Shown here: positions 26,701 through 38,700 of the stretch, piece after piece
Numbering within the stretch: position 1 is the stretch's first letter
Layout of the letters: every line of letters begins with the position of its first letter
Assembly (NCBI GenBank): GCA_030490835.1
Contig: CM059971.1
Span: forward strand, 25,165,817-25,229,816
Length of the DNA: 64,000 bases
Reading direction: 5' to 3'
Source of the DNA: Annona cherimola
Taxonomy: Eukaryota; Streptophyta; Magnoliopsida; Magnoliales; Annonaceae
The notes under the pieces: generated by a model
Databases searched by the model: none
What the model was told of the DNA's origin: nothing
The model's input: the letters and a program-made list of their open reading frames with translations, nothing else
Translations under genes and position numbers: made by a program

Positions 26701-29700
26701 TGCTTCTACTTCATATTTTTTTGGTCCCATTTTCCTTCTTTTATATTTCTATTACTAAAAATTTTCATGTGATTACCCTTTAAATTCCATAATTTAATTT
26801 TTGGAATTTTATTACCTTTAGTTTTTGTTAATTTTGTGTGCGTGTGTGTTACTAGCAACCTATGTTGTATAGTTAAACTCTCATTTGGGATAACCTTACA
26901 ATTACTACAAAGAGATCTATCAAATTTTCTTACAAAGAAGAAATCTATTTAGCTAGAATTAGCCCCGCTCTTAAAAGTTATTGAGTGTTCGTTTTTTTTT
27001 TTGAAATATGGTATTTGTTATAACCAAATTATATGCTACGACAAAATCTATAACGACTTTCCCCATTTCATTCCTCATTTCAAAGCCGAAACCTCCCTGA
27101 ATTCTCTCACATCCTATATTCTTTTATCCTACATGTCCATTTAAATCTCCTTCTATCATAATACTTTCTTAGTTAGGTATCCTTTGCATTATACTAAATC
27201 ATCCCAAAATTATTTTCTGATTTTATCATGTTATCCTATCTTGGGTGCATAAGCAATAATTACATTTATGATCCTTATACCTAGCACAAGCTTTGTTTGA
27301 ATTATTTTGTTGTTTACTCTATTAACATTTACAACTGTATTTATGAATTTGGTTTCCACTATTATCCCTACATTTCTATTTCCGTTCTTTCTTGTATACC
27401 ATAATTTGAATCCATTAACCTCTCTAGCTCCTTTCCATTTGATCTCTTGAAGACAAGCCACATTGATTCTTCTCTTTCTTGTTGCATCTACTACTTCTAT
27501 ATTTTCCCTTAAAAGAGTCCCAATAATCCATGAGGCAAGGCGGATTTTGTGTTTTAGTACCATCTTCTTCTCTAAATCACGTCCACAAAGTTCTGAAAAC
27601 CTTTGCTTATTTCTCGCCACGACTGGGTGTTGTTGTGGCATGTCACTTCTAGAGAAACACTCTAGCAACCCTTGCCCATTTTCACTACATCTGGCCTCTG
27701 ATGTAGCGCGTCACTTAAGAGAAAATGCTTTAGCAACCTTTGCTTATTTCTCACTACAGCGAGCTCTATTGTGGCGTGTCACTTACAGGGAATGTCTTAG
27801 CATTAATTAACAAAGTTTGAGAAAATGGCTGAATACCCTTTCTTTGTTGATGTTTCCTTTAAATAAGAATTGTTGTACAACCTATTTTAGGCAAGAAAAT
27901 ATTTACAGCAATTACACTAATTACTGTTAATCTAATTTTAGGTAAGAATATATACAGCTATTACACAAATTATGATAGATTAGATCTTCAAATCTCAGCC
28001 ATGATTTCTGCATGATTGACAGCCCACAAATTTCTTAGCAATTGACAGCCCAGCCATGATTTCTGTATGATTTCTGCCATAATCTTAGGATTTCTGCCAT
28101 AAACTGACAACCCACAAATCTCTTAGCAATTGACAGCCCAGCCATGATTTCTGCATGATTTCTGCCATAATCTTAGGATTTCTGCCATAAACTGACAGCC
28201 CACAATCTCTGCCATTGATATCCCCCCTCAAATTGATGCTGGATGATCAGAAAGCATCAATTTGGTAACCAGAAAATGATGTCGTTGTCGTGAGAGAGCT
28301 TTAGTAAATACATCAGCAGTCTGTTGATCAGTGGTGATGTGAGGTAGAGAAATGACATGGGCATCATATGCTTCACGAATAGAGTGACAATCCACTTCTA
28401 TGTGCTTGGTGCGCTCGTGAAACACTGGGTTAGCTGTAATTTGGATAGCACTAGTATTATCGGCATGAAGCGGAGTAGGTTCCATTTGAGGAAACCCAAG
28501 CTCACCCAATAGACCTCGAAGCCAAACAATCTCAGAACATGCAGAGGACAGCACGATACTCAGACTCAGTGGAGGATTTCGACACCCGATCTTGTTTCTT
28601 GCTTTTCCAAGAGACAAGAGAGTTGCCAAGGAACATGCACCAGCCAGTAATGGAACGTCGAGTATTAGAACAACCAGCCCAGTCAGCATCACTATATGCA
28701 ATCAAGTGAATAGGAGAATCCACAGGAAAGAAAAGACCGCGAGTAGAAGTGCCTTGCAAATAGCTAACAATGCGACGAACAGCAGCCAAGTGAAGGTGCC
28801 GAGGGGCCTGCATAAATTGACTAACTTGTTGGACAGCAAAAGAAATGTCAGGCCGAGTAATAGTTAGATAATTCAAGCTCCCCACTAAACGTCTATATAA
28901 TGAGGGATCAGGTAAAAAATCACCCTCATCATGACGATATTTAACATTCACTTCTAAGGGAGTATCAATAGATCGACCATCGTGAAGACCAGCTAATGTA
29001 ATTATCTCCTGAATGTATTTATGCTGATTTAAGAAAAGACCAGCCGCTGTAGAGTTCACTTCAAGGCCTAAAAAATAGCGTAGAGGACCTAGGTCCTTCA
29101 TATGAAAAGAGCTTTGAAGGCGCTGTTGAAGCTGAGAAATCAATTCAGAGTCGGTCCCTGTAATAATGATATCATCAACATATACTAGGAGCAAAACAAT
29201 TCCTTTAGGAGTCTTGCAAAGAAACAAAGAGGAATCATATTGACTTTGAACAAAAGCGAAACTAATAAGCGTGGATCGAAACTTATCAAACCAAGCGCGT
29301 GGAGCCTGCTTTAAACCATAGAGTGACTTTTTTAGTTTACAGACATCAGAAGAGGGTGTAGAAAATAACCCAGGTGGTGGAGTCATATAAATTGCTTCCT
29401 TAAGATCCCAATGTAAAAAGGCATTCTTAACATCCATTTGTCGTAATGACCAACCCTTGGAAGCAGCAATAGCTAGAACAAGTCGCACTGTCGTCATTTT
29501 GGCCACCGGTGCAAATGTCTCCTCATAATCAACTCCATACTCTTGTCGATTTCCGAGTGCCACCAATCTTGCTTTGTATCGATCAAGTGACCCATCAGAT
29601 CTCAGTTTAATAGAATATACCCATTTACAACCAATGGGTTTAATACCAGTAGGACAAGGAACAATAGCCCAAGTATGATTCTCTTGAAGAGCCCGAAGTT

Positions 29701-32700
29701 CTTCTTGCATAGCTTTCTCCCAACATACATGTTTAGTGGCTTGAGAATAAGAGGTAGGAACTGTAATATCATCTAAAATAGCAGAAAAACCATACCTATC
29801 AGGAGGACGACTGATACGATTAGATCGTCGAAGAGCTACTGAAGTGGGTACTGGATCAGGGTCGGGAAGGATTTGCAATGATGGGGGCTGTCGTCGCTGA
29901 TGGACAAAACCAGGTTTAAAACGCTCAAAGGAGGGAGATATATCATCAAAGCTAGGAAGAAGAACACCATGTGAAGGGAGATCCTGCTGCTGAAAATAAT
30001 ACTCATGTTCAAAGAAAATCACATTTCTAGAAACACGCAGTCGATTAGTGGCAGCATCATAACACAAAAATCCTTTGTGAGTAGTGCTATATCCCATAAA
30101 TGCACACCTTACAGATTGAGCTGTAAGCTTGTGACGTTCATGCGAAGGCAAATGGACAAAGCAAACATATCCAAAAGTGTGTAGCATATGATAATCAGGC
30201 TGCATACCAAAAAGACGGAAGTAAGGAGAATCAAAATTCAATTGTTGAGAAGGTAGCCGATTAATTAGATAAACTGCAGTTGACAGAGCTTCCACCCAAA
30301 ATCTAGGCGGAACTGAGGCCTCTAAGAGTAAAGTGCGAACCATATCCAGCAAGTGACGATTTTTCCGTTCAGCCATCCCATTTTGTTGAGGGGTATAAGG
30401 GCATGATCGTTGAGATATGATGCCTTTTTGTTGTAAGAAAGCTTGGAAATCATGTGACATATACTCACCTCCATTATCAGACCGTAAAACCTTAATGGAT
30501 GTGGAAAATTGAGTCTCAATATAAGCCACAAAATTTCTGAAAACAGTTAACACTTCAGCTTTAGTACGCAGAAAATATATCCATGTGAAACGACTATAGT
30601 CATCAATGAATGTTACGAAATATTTATACTGCGCATGGGAAATGATAGGAGTAACACCCCAAACATCACTATGTATAATCTCAAAACATATATTAGCACG
30701 AGTGCCATAAGTAGGAAAAGGTAACACTTTACTCTTTCCTAGTTTACAAACAGAGCAATCAAGAGATAAACTATTAGAAGAACATTGATTGCCAAGAAAA
30801 CCTTGCTTCATTAAATGAGACAATATCACATTATTTGGATGGCCCAATCGTTTATGCCAAACTTCAGCTTTATTTTCAATAATAATAGAAGACAAAGACA
30901 AAGTTCTAGGAATAATAAATTGCAATGGAAATAATCTGCCCACTTTAGGCCCCCTCGCGATCACCTTCCCCGACCCCTGATCCTGTACAAGACAACCACA
31001 ACGAGAGAAATTTACATTACAGTTATTATCCACCAACTGCCCAACTGAAATTAAACTAGTAGACAATCCAGGAGAGACAAATACATGACGAAAGGAAGGT
31101 CCAATATCACCAATGGCTGTAATTGGAAGATTACTTCCATTAGCAATCTGAATATTTTGTTTACCAGTGTACTTTCGAAGATTATGCAGCCAATCAGGTG
31201 ATCCAGTCATATGATTTGATGCTCCAGAATCAACAAACCAAGGAGAAGAAACACTCTTACTTTGACCTTGAAGTCCAAGAGTAGAGAATGCTGTGATAAT
31301 CATCTGTTGGACCATTTCTGGAGTAACAAAAGATTGATTTGTGTCAGCAATTGTGGCTGTAGATCTGATATTGGTAGGTTCTGAGATAGCAGCTTGAAAA
31401 GCTTGGCCTTGTCGGTTTTCTGGGCGTGTAGGACATTGCTTGATAATGTGTCCATTCTGTTTACAATAATTGCAGAATTTCTTACCACAATTGCGGGCAA
31501 TATGCCCGAACTCTTTGCAACTATAGCACTGCATTTGTCCCTTTCCTCGGTTCTTCCCTTGAGCAGCATAAGCAACATTAACGATCTCAGATGTCTCCTT
31601 GGACGAACCAAGAACAACTTGTGTAGCCATTCTTTGTTCTTCACGCAACAATTCACCAAGACATATATCCAAGGAAGGGACAGGATTTCTATTCAGTAAT
31701 CCAGCCCGTGCAATTTCAAATTCTGGCCTTAGTTTCATCAAAAACTGATCACGCCTACTATCTTCATGAACTGCTCGAAGGCTGGCTATGGCCTCATTAG
31801 GCACCTTTGAATAAACAATACCAGAATATTCGCTCCATAGATTGATAAATCCAGAATAATATTGCTCAATAGAAAGATTACCTTGACTGAAGTTACTAAT
31901 CTCAAGTTGTAGTTGAAATCGTCTTGCAGTGTTATCTTGATGATATATGCGTTGTAGATAATCCCACATCTCCTTAGCTGTACTAAAGGATCGTAAATTG
32001 TTCACCATATGAGCTTTAATAGAACCTAAAATCCAAGAGATGATTCGAGCATCCTTTGCCTCCCAGAGTAGGAGCAGACCCGTCAATGTGATTCGAAAGC
32101 TCCTTCCCTTTCAGAAACATTCTAAACTGAAATTCCCATGCTGCATAATTCTTTCCTGTAAATTTGATAGCCAAAGTCTCTGTAGACATTCTTCCAAGAA
32201 AATTATCAGCAGACATTCTTCCAAAAAGAATGAAATCTCAAAGCCAAAGTTGTTGATCAGAAATTAATCAACCCAAAAAAAATGAAAGCAAACCAGAAAC
32301 TTTTGGAAGACAGAAGCAAAAAAAAACTGACAGATTCGAAGATTCAGCTAGGAAGTTCAAAACCTGGCTCTGATACCATAACAAAGTTTGAGAAAATGGC
32401 TGAATACCCTTTCTTTGTTGATGTTTCCTTTAAATAAGAATTGTTGTACAACCTATTTTAGGCAAGAAAATATTTACAGCAATTACACTAATTACTGTTA
32501 ATCTAATTTTAGGTAAGAATATATACAGCTATTACACAAATTATGATAGATTAGATCTTCAAATCTCAGCCATGATTTCTGCATGATTGACAGCCCACAA
32601 ATCTCTTAGCAATTGACAGCCCAGTCATGATTTCTGCATGATTTCTGCCATAATCTTAGGATTTCTGCCATAAACTGACAGCCCACAAATCTCTTAGCAA

Positions 32701-35700
32701 TTGACAGCCCAGCCATGATTTCTGCATGATTTCTGCCATAATCTTAGGATTTCTGCCATAAACTGACAGCCCACAATCTCTGCCATTGATATTAATGACT
32801 TTTATTTGTGATTTTTATAGTATCTACAATCAGCCTAACATGCCAATCCTTACTTTTTATCTGGGCTTGGGATTGACAATAAGATGGAAACTCTCACTGG
32901 CAAGGTTATTGAAGTCAATCTGATTCGAGGAAAAAAAAGAAAAAGAAATCCTTGCCTCTCCCTCTTTTCTCTCAAAACTCTTCCTTCCTTGCTCCCGTTG
33001 TTTCGCTCGCAAAGATCACCAATTTCTTGAACAATTTCTAGAAGGACTACAACTTCGTGATCAATGTTGCTACGTCAAGACAATCCTCTGGCTCATGGGT
33101 GCAGGCGATGGAGGGCGTAGAAAAGATTCTCTGCTAGGTATTTTGGAGAAGAGGGATGTTGTGAAGGAGTGGACTGCCTTTGTTTAAGAGTTGAATCACT
33201 TGGCTAGCTTGGTGGCATTGGCGCTGGGGAAAAGGCAGTTTGGATTCTTGGGTTGTATCATTGGTTGGGAGAAGGAATCCCTAAAGAAAGTGCTAATAAG
33301 AGGTGAATTCAAAGTGGTACATAGACGAGAAATCCATGCATTGCATTGTTTGGATGAGTGAGATGCTGGATAAGTGTGTTCAAAAAGTAAAATCCAAGGA
33401 TTCCAATGGTGAGTTGACCTTTGCTTCAAACTTACAATTCAGAGGTTAGTGTTTTGGACAAGGCTAATGGAATTGGGCTCTTTAGTTTCCTTCCCAACTC
33501 GACATTTCTCACTGTTTTGTTGTGGCAGGTGAACAAAGTGGTTGACTTGTTAGTGGAATTCATAGACAATATGGGGAAATACATGGAGGTAATAGTGCTT
33601 TTGCATGGTTTTTGGGCATTCCAAGGAGTACTTGCTGCTGCTGGTGATGACAAGCAGACCAATCCATAAGTTGATGGACAAAATGAAAGAGTAATTAGTG
33701 GCACACATGAAGGCATTGATCAAGATCGAGAAGATGGCAAATTGCTCAATGAATCTGGAGTGTGAGTAGACGTGAAGTAGGTTTATGGTGAACTAGAATA
33801 GGCTTAGGCATCTTGTCACGTGGGCTACTATGAAGAGATTGTTAACAGGGCCTGTGGCAACACAATAAAATGCTTCAGTGAATGGTGGTGGAATGGATTG
33901 TGATAATGAGAGCAAAACATCTGAAGAAGCATCTTTGGGCAATGAGCTTATGCCATTGCCTCTATTTTCAACAGGTAACACAGTGGATATTTGGGTCGGA
34001 TTTGATCCCAGTGATGTGACACATCAACATATGGACCAAGGCTGATAGAGGGATTCCAAAATTTGAACTCGTCCCTAACTCACCCTGGCCTGACCTGGAC
34101 CTGGTTCGAACTTTGGAATATAAGGTTCGAGATTGGGTTTAGGTTGAAGTCCTGCAACATAGGACCATGTCTGAGCCAGATTTGTGTAAACCCACCCAAG
34201 TAGCATCCCTCACCAGTCCAACCAAGGATTGATTGCATGTCCAGTATAGTGGTTTAACCAGTTCAACTGAAGAAACTGGCTGACTAAATCACAATAACTA
34301 GATATTGGTTCGCCGACCAGCTGGAAAATTGGTCCAGGTTTGATCACGCTGGTGGATATAGTTATTTCTTATATGGTTTTACCTAGACTCCAAGCACATG
34401 ACATGCCATCTGGTTAATGATAGATTTCCTTAGACATGCTAGGCAATACTATCTGATATCTGATATTTGTTTTATGATCATCCACAATGTCCTGCATGCG
34501 TTTATATTTTAACCATCAAAACATTGAACTTGAATCAATTTCTCACACAAAACATTGAAAAAGGGATTAAGAAGCTCAAAGAAAGAGGTGAATCTTCATA
34601 AATGGGAAAAAACAAGATGAATAAGTATATAAAACTGATGAAATATTTGATGATTGAAAACATTCACCTATAACAGCAATCGATTTCTCTAGATTCTCTC
34701 ATATGATTTTTTTTCTTGGAGATCTTCATCATATTCATCCATAGGCTTTTTTTTCTTAAAAAAATTCATGTTACTTAGATCATTCATGTTACTTAGATCA
34801 TTGACATCAATGAGGTTTTCGCTCTTTGTAGGCCATAAATGAATTTTCTTGGGGGACACCAATTGCATTGGGTTAGAGATTTAAGTCCTGGTTCTATTCA
34901 ATCTGGTTACACAGGGGTGATTCATATAACTCTATCCCTTTTTCCCACTTCGATGAATAATGAGTAGTCCACTCCATCCATCATATTTAACATCCTTTGT
35001 TTAGTTAGAAGGTCAAGTTTCATCCAAATCAAAGATGTCTTGACGTAAGTTTGCTTAAAAAATATATTTGTATGTAAATCATGAAAAAGGATTAGATCCA
35101 TATATGTCTTAGGATCAGTAATATTTTATAATCGTTTATCCACCTAGAAAATGATATTTTAGATTGTTTACATGTTGAAAATATAGGATATTTAGTATCA
35201 AATTATTTTTATATTTACTTTACACTTTAGTAGATGAGGCTCGTGCACAATGATGCCAGACAAGTGATGAAATATAGTGGATAGAATTGAATTCACATCA
35301 ATCAGCAAGTTGGGAAAAGAGATGAGGTTACATAGAAATAGGGTTTTGATTGAAGTTGAACTCTTGGATTTTATCCCTCGCTATAGTCTTGCATTCTCAT
35401 AGTTATCAAAATATTTTTTGTATTTGACATTTCGATGGGCCCTTCAAAAGACTAAAAGCATACCTAATGGCGAATGACAACTTTTGATAGGTAATCAAGA
35501 AGTGTATTGCTAATCTTACTCCAAGGTGTGAAGTTTGGCTAAAATGGCGAAGTGTGAGAACAAATTGCCTGTGGAATTAACTCAACGCAATCCTATCTAG
35601 AGGGTATGTGGGAAGCGATGGATATGAATTATACTTCCTAATTCCCAAGAGAAGACAATTATCATGCTTTATGTTCACTCAAGACAATGCATTTTTTGAA

Positions 35701-38700
35701 AAATATTCTTCTACTTGCTATAATTAATAACGATGTTATTGTTAATAACAAACCATTTAATGAAATCAAATAAATTAAGAATAAAATAAGATTTGAATGC
35801 AACTGATTCCACAATGACAGGAAAAGTTGACGATGACAGTGTGGTCATTGAAGAAGGGATGAAAAGAAAAATGAAAATGAAAATTCTTATCAAGGGATGG
35901 GAGGAAAGGAGAAAAAAGATAAATAAATTTAAGAAAAGTCGGGTAAAAAAAAGCAGGATATATCTGAAATTCTTGTCTTTCAAATTATCAATTGGATGAA
36001 AATATAATACCATGTACCTTATGCAAACTAGATTCAATGAGTAGAAAAATAGTGCATTTTTTTATTCTTAAAAACCTTAGGTTTTGTTCAAGAGAGTGGA
36101 AACAAGTGGAAATAAATGAATATGGAAAATTAGACTATGTGCAATAGTTTCTGCTCTTTTCTACCTCCTTTTCCCATATTTTTAATGTAATTTGATGCCT
36201 TTATCGCCTAACAAATTTCCTTCATGGCAGAAAAAATATAAGAAGAGTTGGAAGATTTTCTCATTGGTATTGTTACAAAAAATACATCAGAAATTATTCA
36301 AGAATTCAAAGTCCATTTTGTGTTATAAATAACTAGATATTAAGTTCTTGGGAGTCTTCTGGAATTCTGAAATATCTATGTTGTGTGATTTCCCCTGTCC
36401 TCGTTAGATATTGACTGCTGTGGGGCAATGACCTGAATATTGTTAATGGTTGAATTTACTTTAAGTAGGCAACACAAACAGCATTTTGTTGCAGATACAT
36501 TTTTTAGTTTTCAAGAAATTGATTACTAAAGTCTGTGGATAGTTTACTAGGATTATATTTCCTATTGCTTATTGTATCTTTGTTTGAATTGTGTGATAAA
36601 ACATTCGGTTTGTAGAAAATCAATTACTAGGGTTTCATTTTGCAATTGGTAGAAGGGGAAGTGAAGATGAGAACATTTTTGAAAAGTGTGAGAGTGATGC
36701 AAAATGATAGTGTAAATTGAGAATAAATAGAGTAGTTGTATGAGAAAACGATTGGAATACCTGCTTAAAAATGGAAAAAAGTAGGTAGCCAGGTAGTTAA
36801 TATGTCAAATCAATTTTGAAAAGCGTATTGGGAAAAGTAGGGAGAAATTTCCTTACTTCAAACATTTACCAAAATGCACATAGGATTCCTTGGTTTGAGT
36901 TTTAAATTTGTTACTTTTGAAGATTATGTTTAGTTTTCATTCTTAAATATTCTTCTCATCATAATGCAGAATAGCATGGAACATAAAGTGCCAATTAGAG
37001 TTACACGTGGGCATGTGTCAGGGAATAGCTATTGTGGAAAGATTTACACTTATGATGGCTTATACAAGGTAGTTTCTTCATTTTCTTGATATGGCACTTT
37101 CATCACTGTTGTTATGTGGCTTGACTCTTTTCATCCATAATATTTATTCATCCACATTTCTGCTGATGTTATTTTTTCATTAAGGTCTATTTTGATGAGT
37201 GCAATAGAAAAGTGTAGTAGTTGATAACATCAACAAAATGGGCTCCTTTGTGGAAAAACAAGGAAAAGAAGTTGAAGATTTAAGTAATTCTGAGAAAAAA
37301 ATGGTTTTTAGAGCTGTTAAAGGCAGGTAAAGTGTCACTGTAATCTCAAGAGAGATGTAAAGAGGTGACCGTTATACCACCTTCTTACTCCATGGCTAGC
37401 CAAATTGACTCTAATTGGAAATGGGATACAAAAGGCTTTTTGATTGCTTTGATTTCTTTTAATGAAATGAAACTTGCCATCAATAAGGCTATAACATGCA
37501 TGAGTAGGCTTGATGGATTGAATGCTTTCACTTGTGTCTACTCCAGTGCAGTACTTGCAAAAGCAAACATAATATTTTTGGATTACCACTTCTATATAAT
37601 CAGGTTATATAAAAGCTATTTCATTAACCCCATCCATTTTTCTATTTTAATGATAAAATCTACTTCATCCATTGTATTTAAAATTGTTTGTTTTGACTAT
37701 GAAACCTTGTTTTATCTAAATCAAAGATGTGCGTGAGCTACATTTGCTTAAAATAAAGGAATGATCTTGTTAGCCTGGACTAAGCAAATGCGTCGCTTAG
37801 CCTACTTCAAAAAAATTATTTATAATACTTTTGTTTGATTTTTTTTTTCATACACTTATTTATCTTAGTGTATTTAGGGTGCGTTTGGTAATTAATAAAA
37901 CATGTCAAGTTAAAATTTTTCAATCTAAAACTTTTCATTCTCTAGAACTATCATATTTTTTAATCATTTTTTCACATTTTCCTATACAATTACCCTACTT
38001 TTCAATCATTTCTACACAACTAACCTATCTATTTTAACTTTATCTTCCTTACTACTCATCACTACCCCTATCATATCACATCATTTGACAATTTTCACTT
38101 TCAAAAACTTTTCACCAAAAGTTTTATTCATTACCAAACACACCCTTAATATATATGTTTTGAATTCTTGAATATGTTACCAAGGAATGGTTATGAAAAG
38201 AACCTTTAAAATCAAGCTACCAAGAGAAGATGGATAACATAATACATAAGTCTCAGGTCTTAAAATTTTTAAATTTCATGAAATTACACTGGAAGAAAAC
38301 ATTGTCAGAAAATAATTTGTATAAATTTGAATAGTTGGAAATGTCTAAGGTTATTTTTCACAGCTTGAAATTTTCCAAAATTCTTTTTATAAAATTTAAA
38401 TTGCCAGTTTAAAAATAATTAACCAAACTTGTAGGATTATTTTTGTAACTATTGTTAATTATTTTAAATCACTGCTCATATTAGATTGATTAATTTCGTA
38501 TATTTTAGATTTTGAAAATTCCTAGGTAAATAATTTAAAATTTAATCCTATTATATTGTAACATAAAATACAAGAAAATTTTGTTTTATTGTTATTTAGA
38601 TTAATTTATTAATTTGGTATCTTTAAGTTTTAAAATTTTCACCATAGCTGATATTAAAAAAAGATTTCTAATATTATAATATAGATTTGCTAATATTAAA

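Larger units (their letters stand above)
27808..32791 (-). mobile_element. Young Copia retrotransposon with TA...TA LTR termini
   Basis: The element is 4984 bp, flanked by a perfect 5-bp duplication TTAAT (27803-27807 and 32792-32796). LTRs are 413 bp each (27808-28220, 32379-32791) and differ at only four positions, all transitions. The primer site TGGTATCAGAGCCAGG (minus strand, 32378-32363) directly abuts the 5' LTR, and a purine tract (GAGGGGGGA, minus strand) abuts the 3' LTR and overlaps the pol stop codon. In sense orientation the LTR reads TATCAATGG...CTTTGTTA, so it starts TA and ends TA instead of TG...CA. Domain order protease - integrase - RT - RNase H makes it Copia. It sits in the RTE's 5' region. 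Confidence 0.97.
24430..32908 (-). mobile_element. Full-length RTE LINE interrupted by a MITE and a Copia element
   Basis: The 3' tail (ATGATGATGATG on the minus strand) starts at 24430 and the 5' end is at 32908. Flanks TTTAAGTCAACTTGA (24415-24429) and TTGAAGTCAATCTGA (32909-32923) form a 15-bp duplication with three mismatches. Removing the Copia (4984 bp plus 5 bp) and the MITE leaves about 3.2 kb, the same length as the intact copy at 46770-49977. Endonuclease remains ([20 protein letters not shown], then [10 protein letters not shown]) are in the minus-strand open frame at 27231-27668. The RT region is broken by many stops. The 5' landmarks at 32797-32908 ('ctgggcttgggattgac') complete the element on the far side of the Copia. 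Confidence 0.9.

Noticed and set aside
27463..27810. + strand 115-codon open frame
   Set aside because: Antisense of the RTE endonuclease region.
30322..30531. Minus-strand 69-codon open frame inside the Copia element, and the similar frames at 31300-31659 and 28592-28867
   Set aside because: Alternate-frame shadows of the Copia polyprotein.
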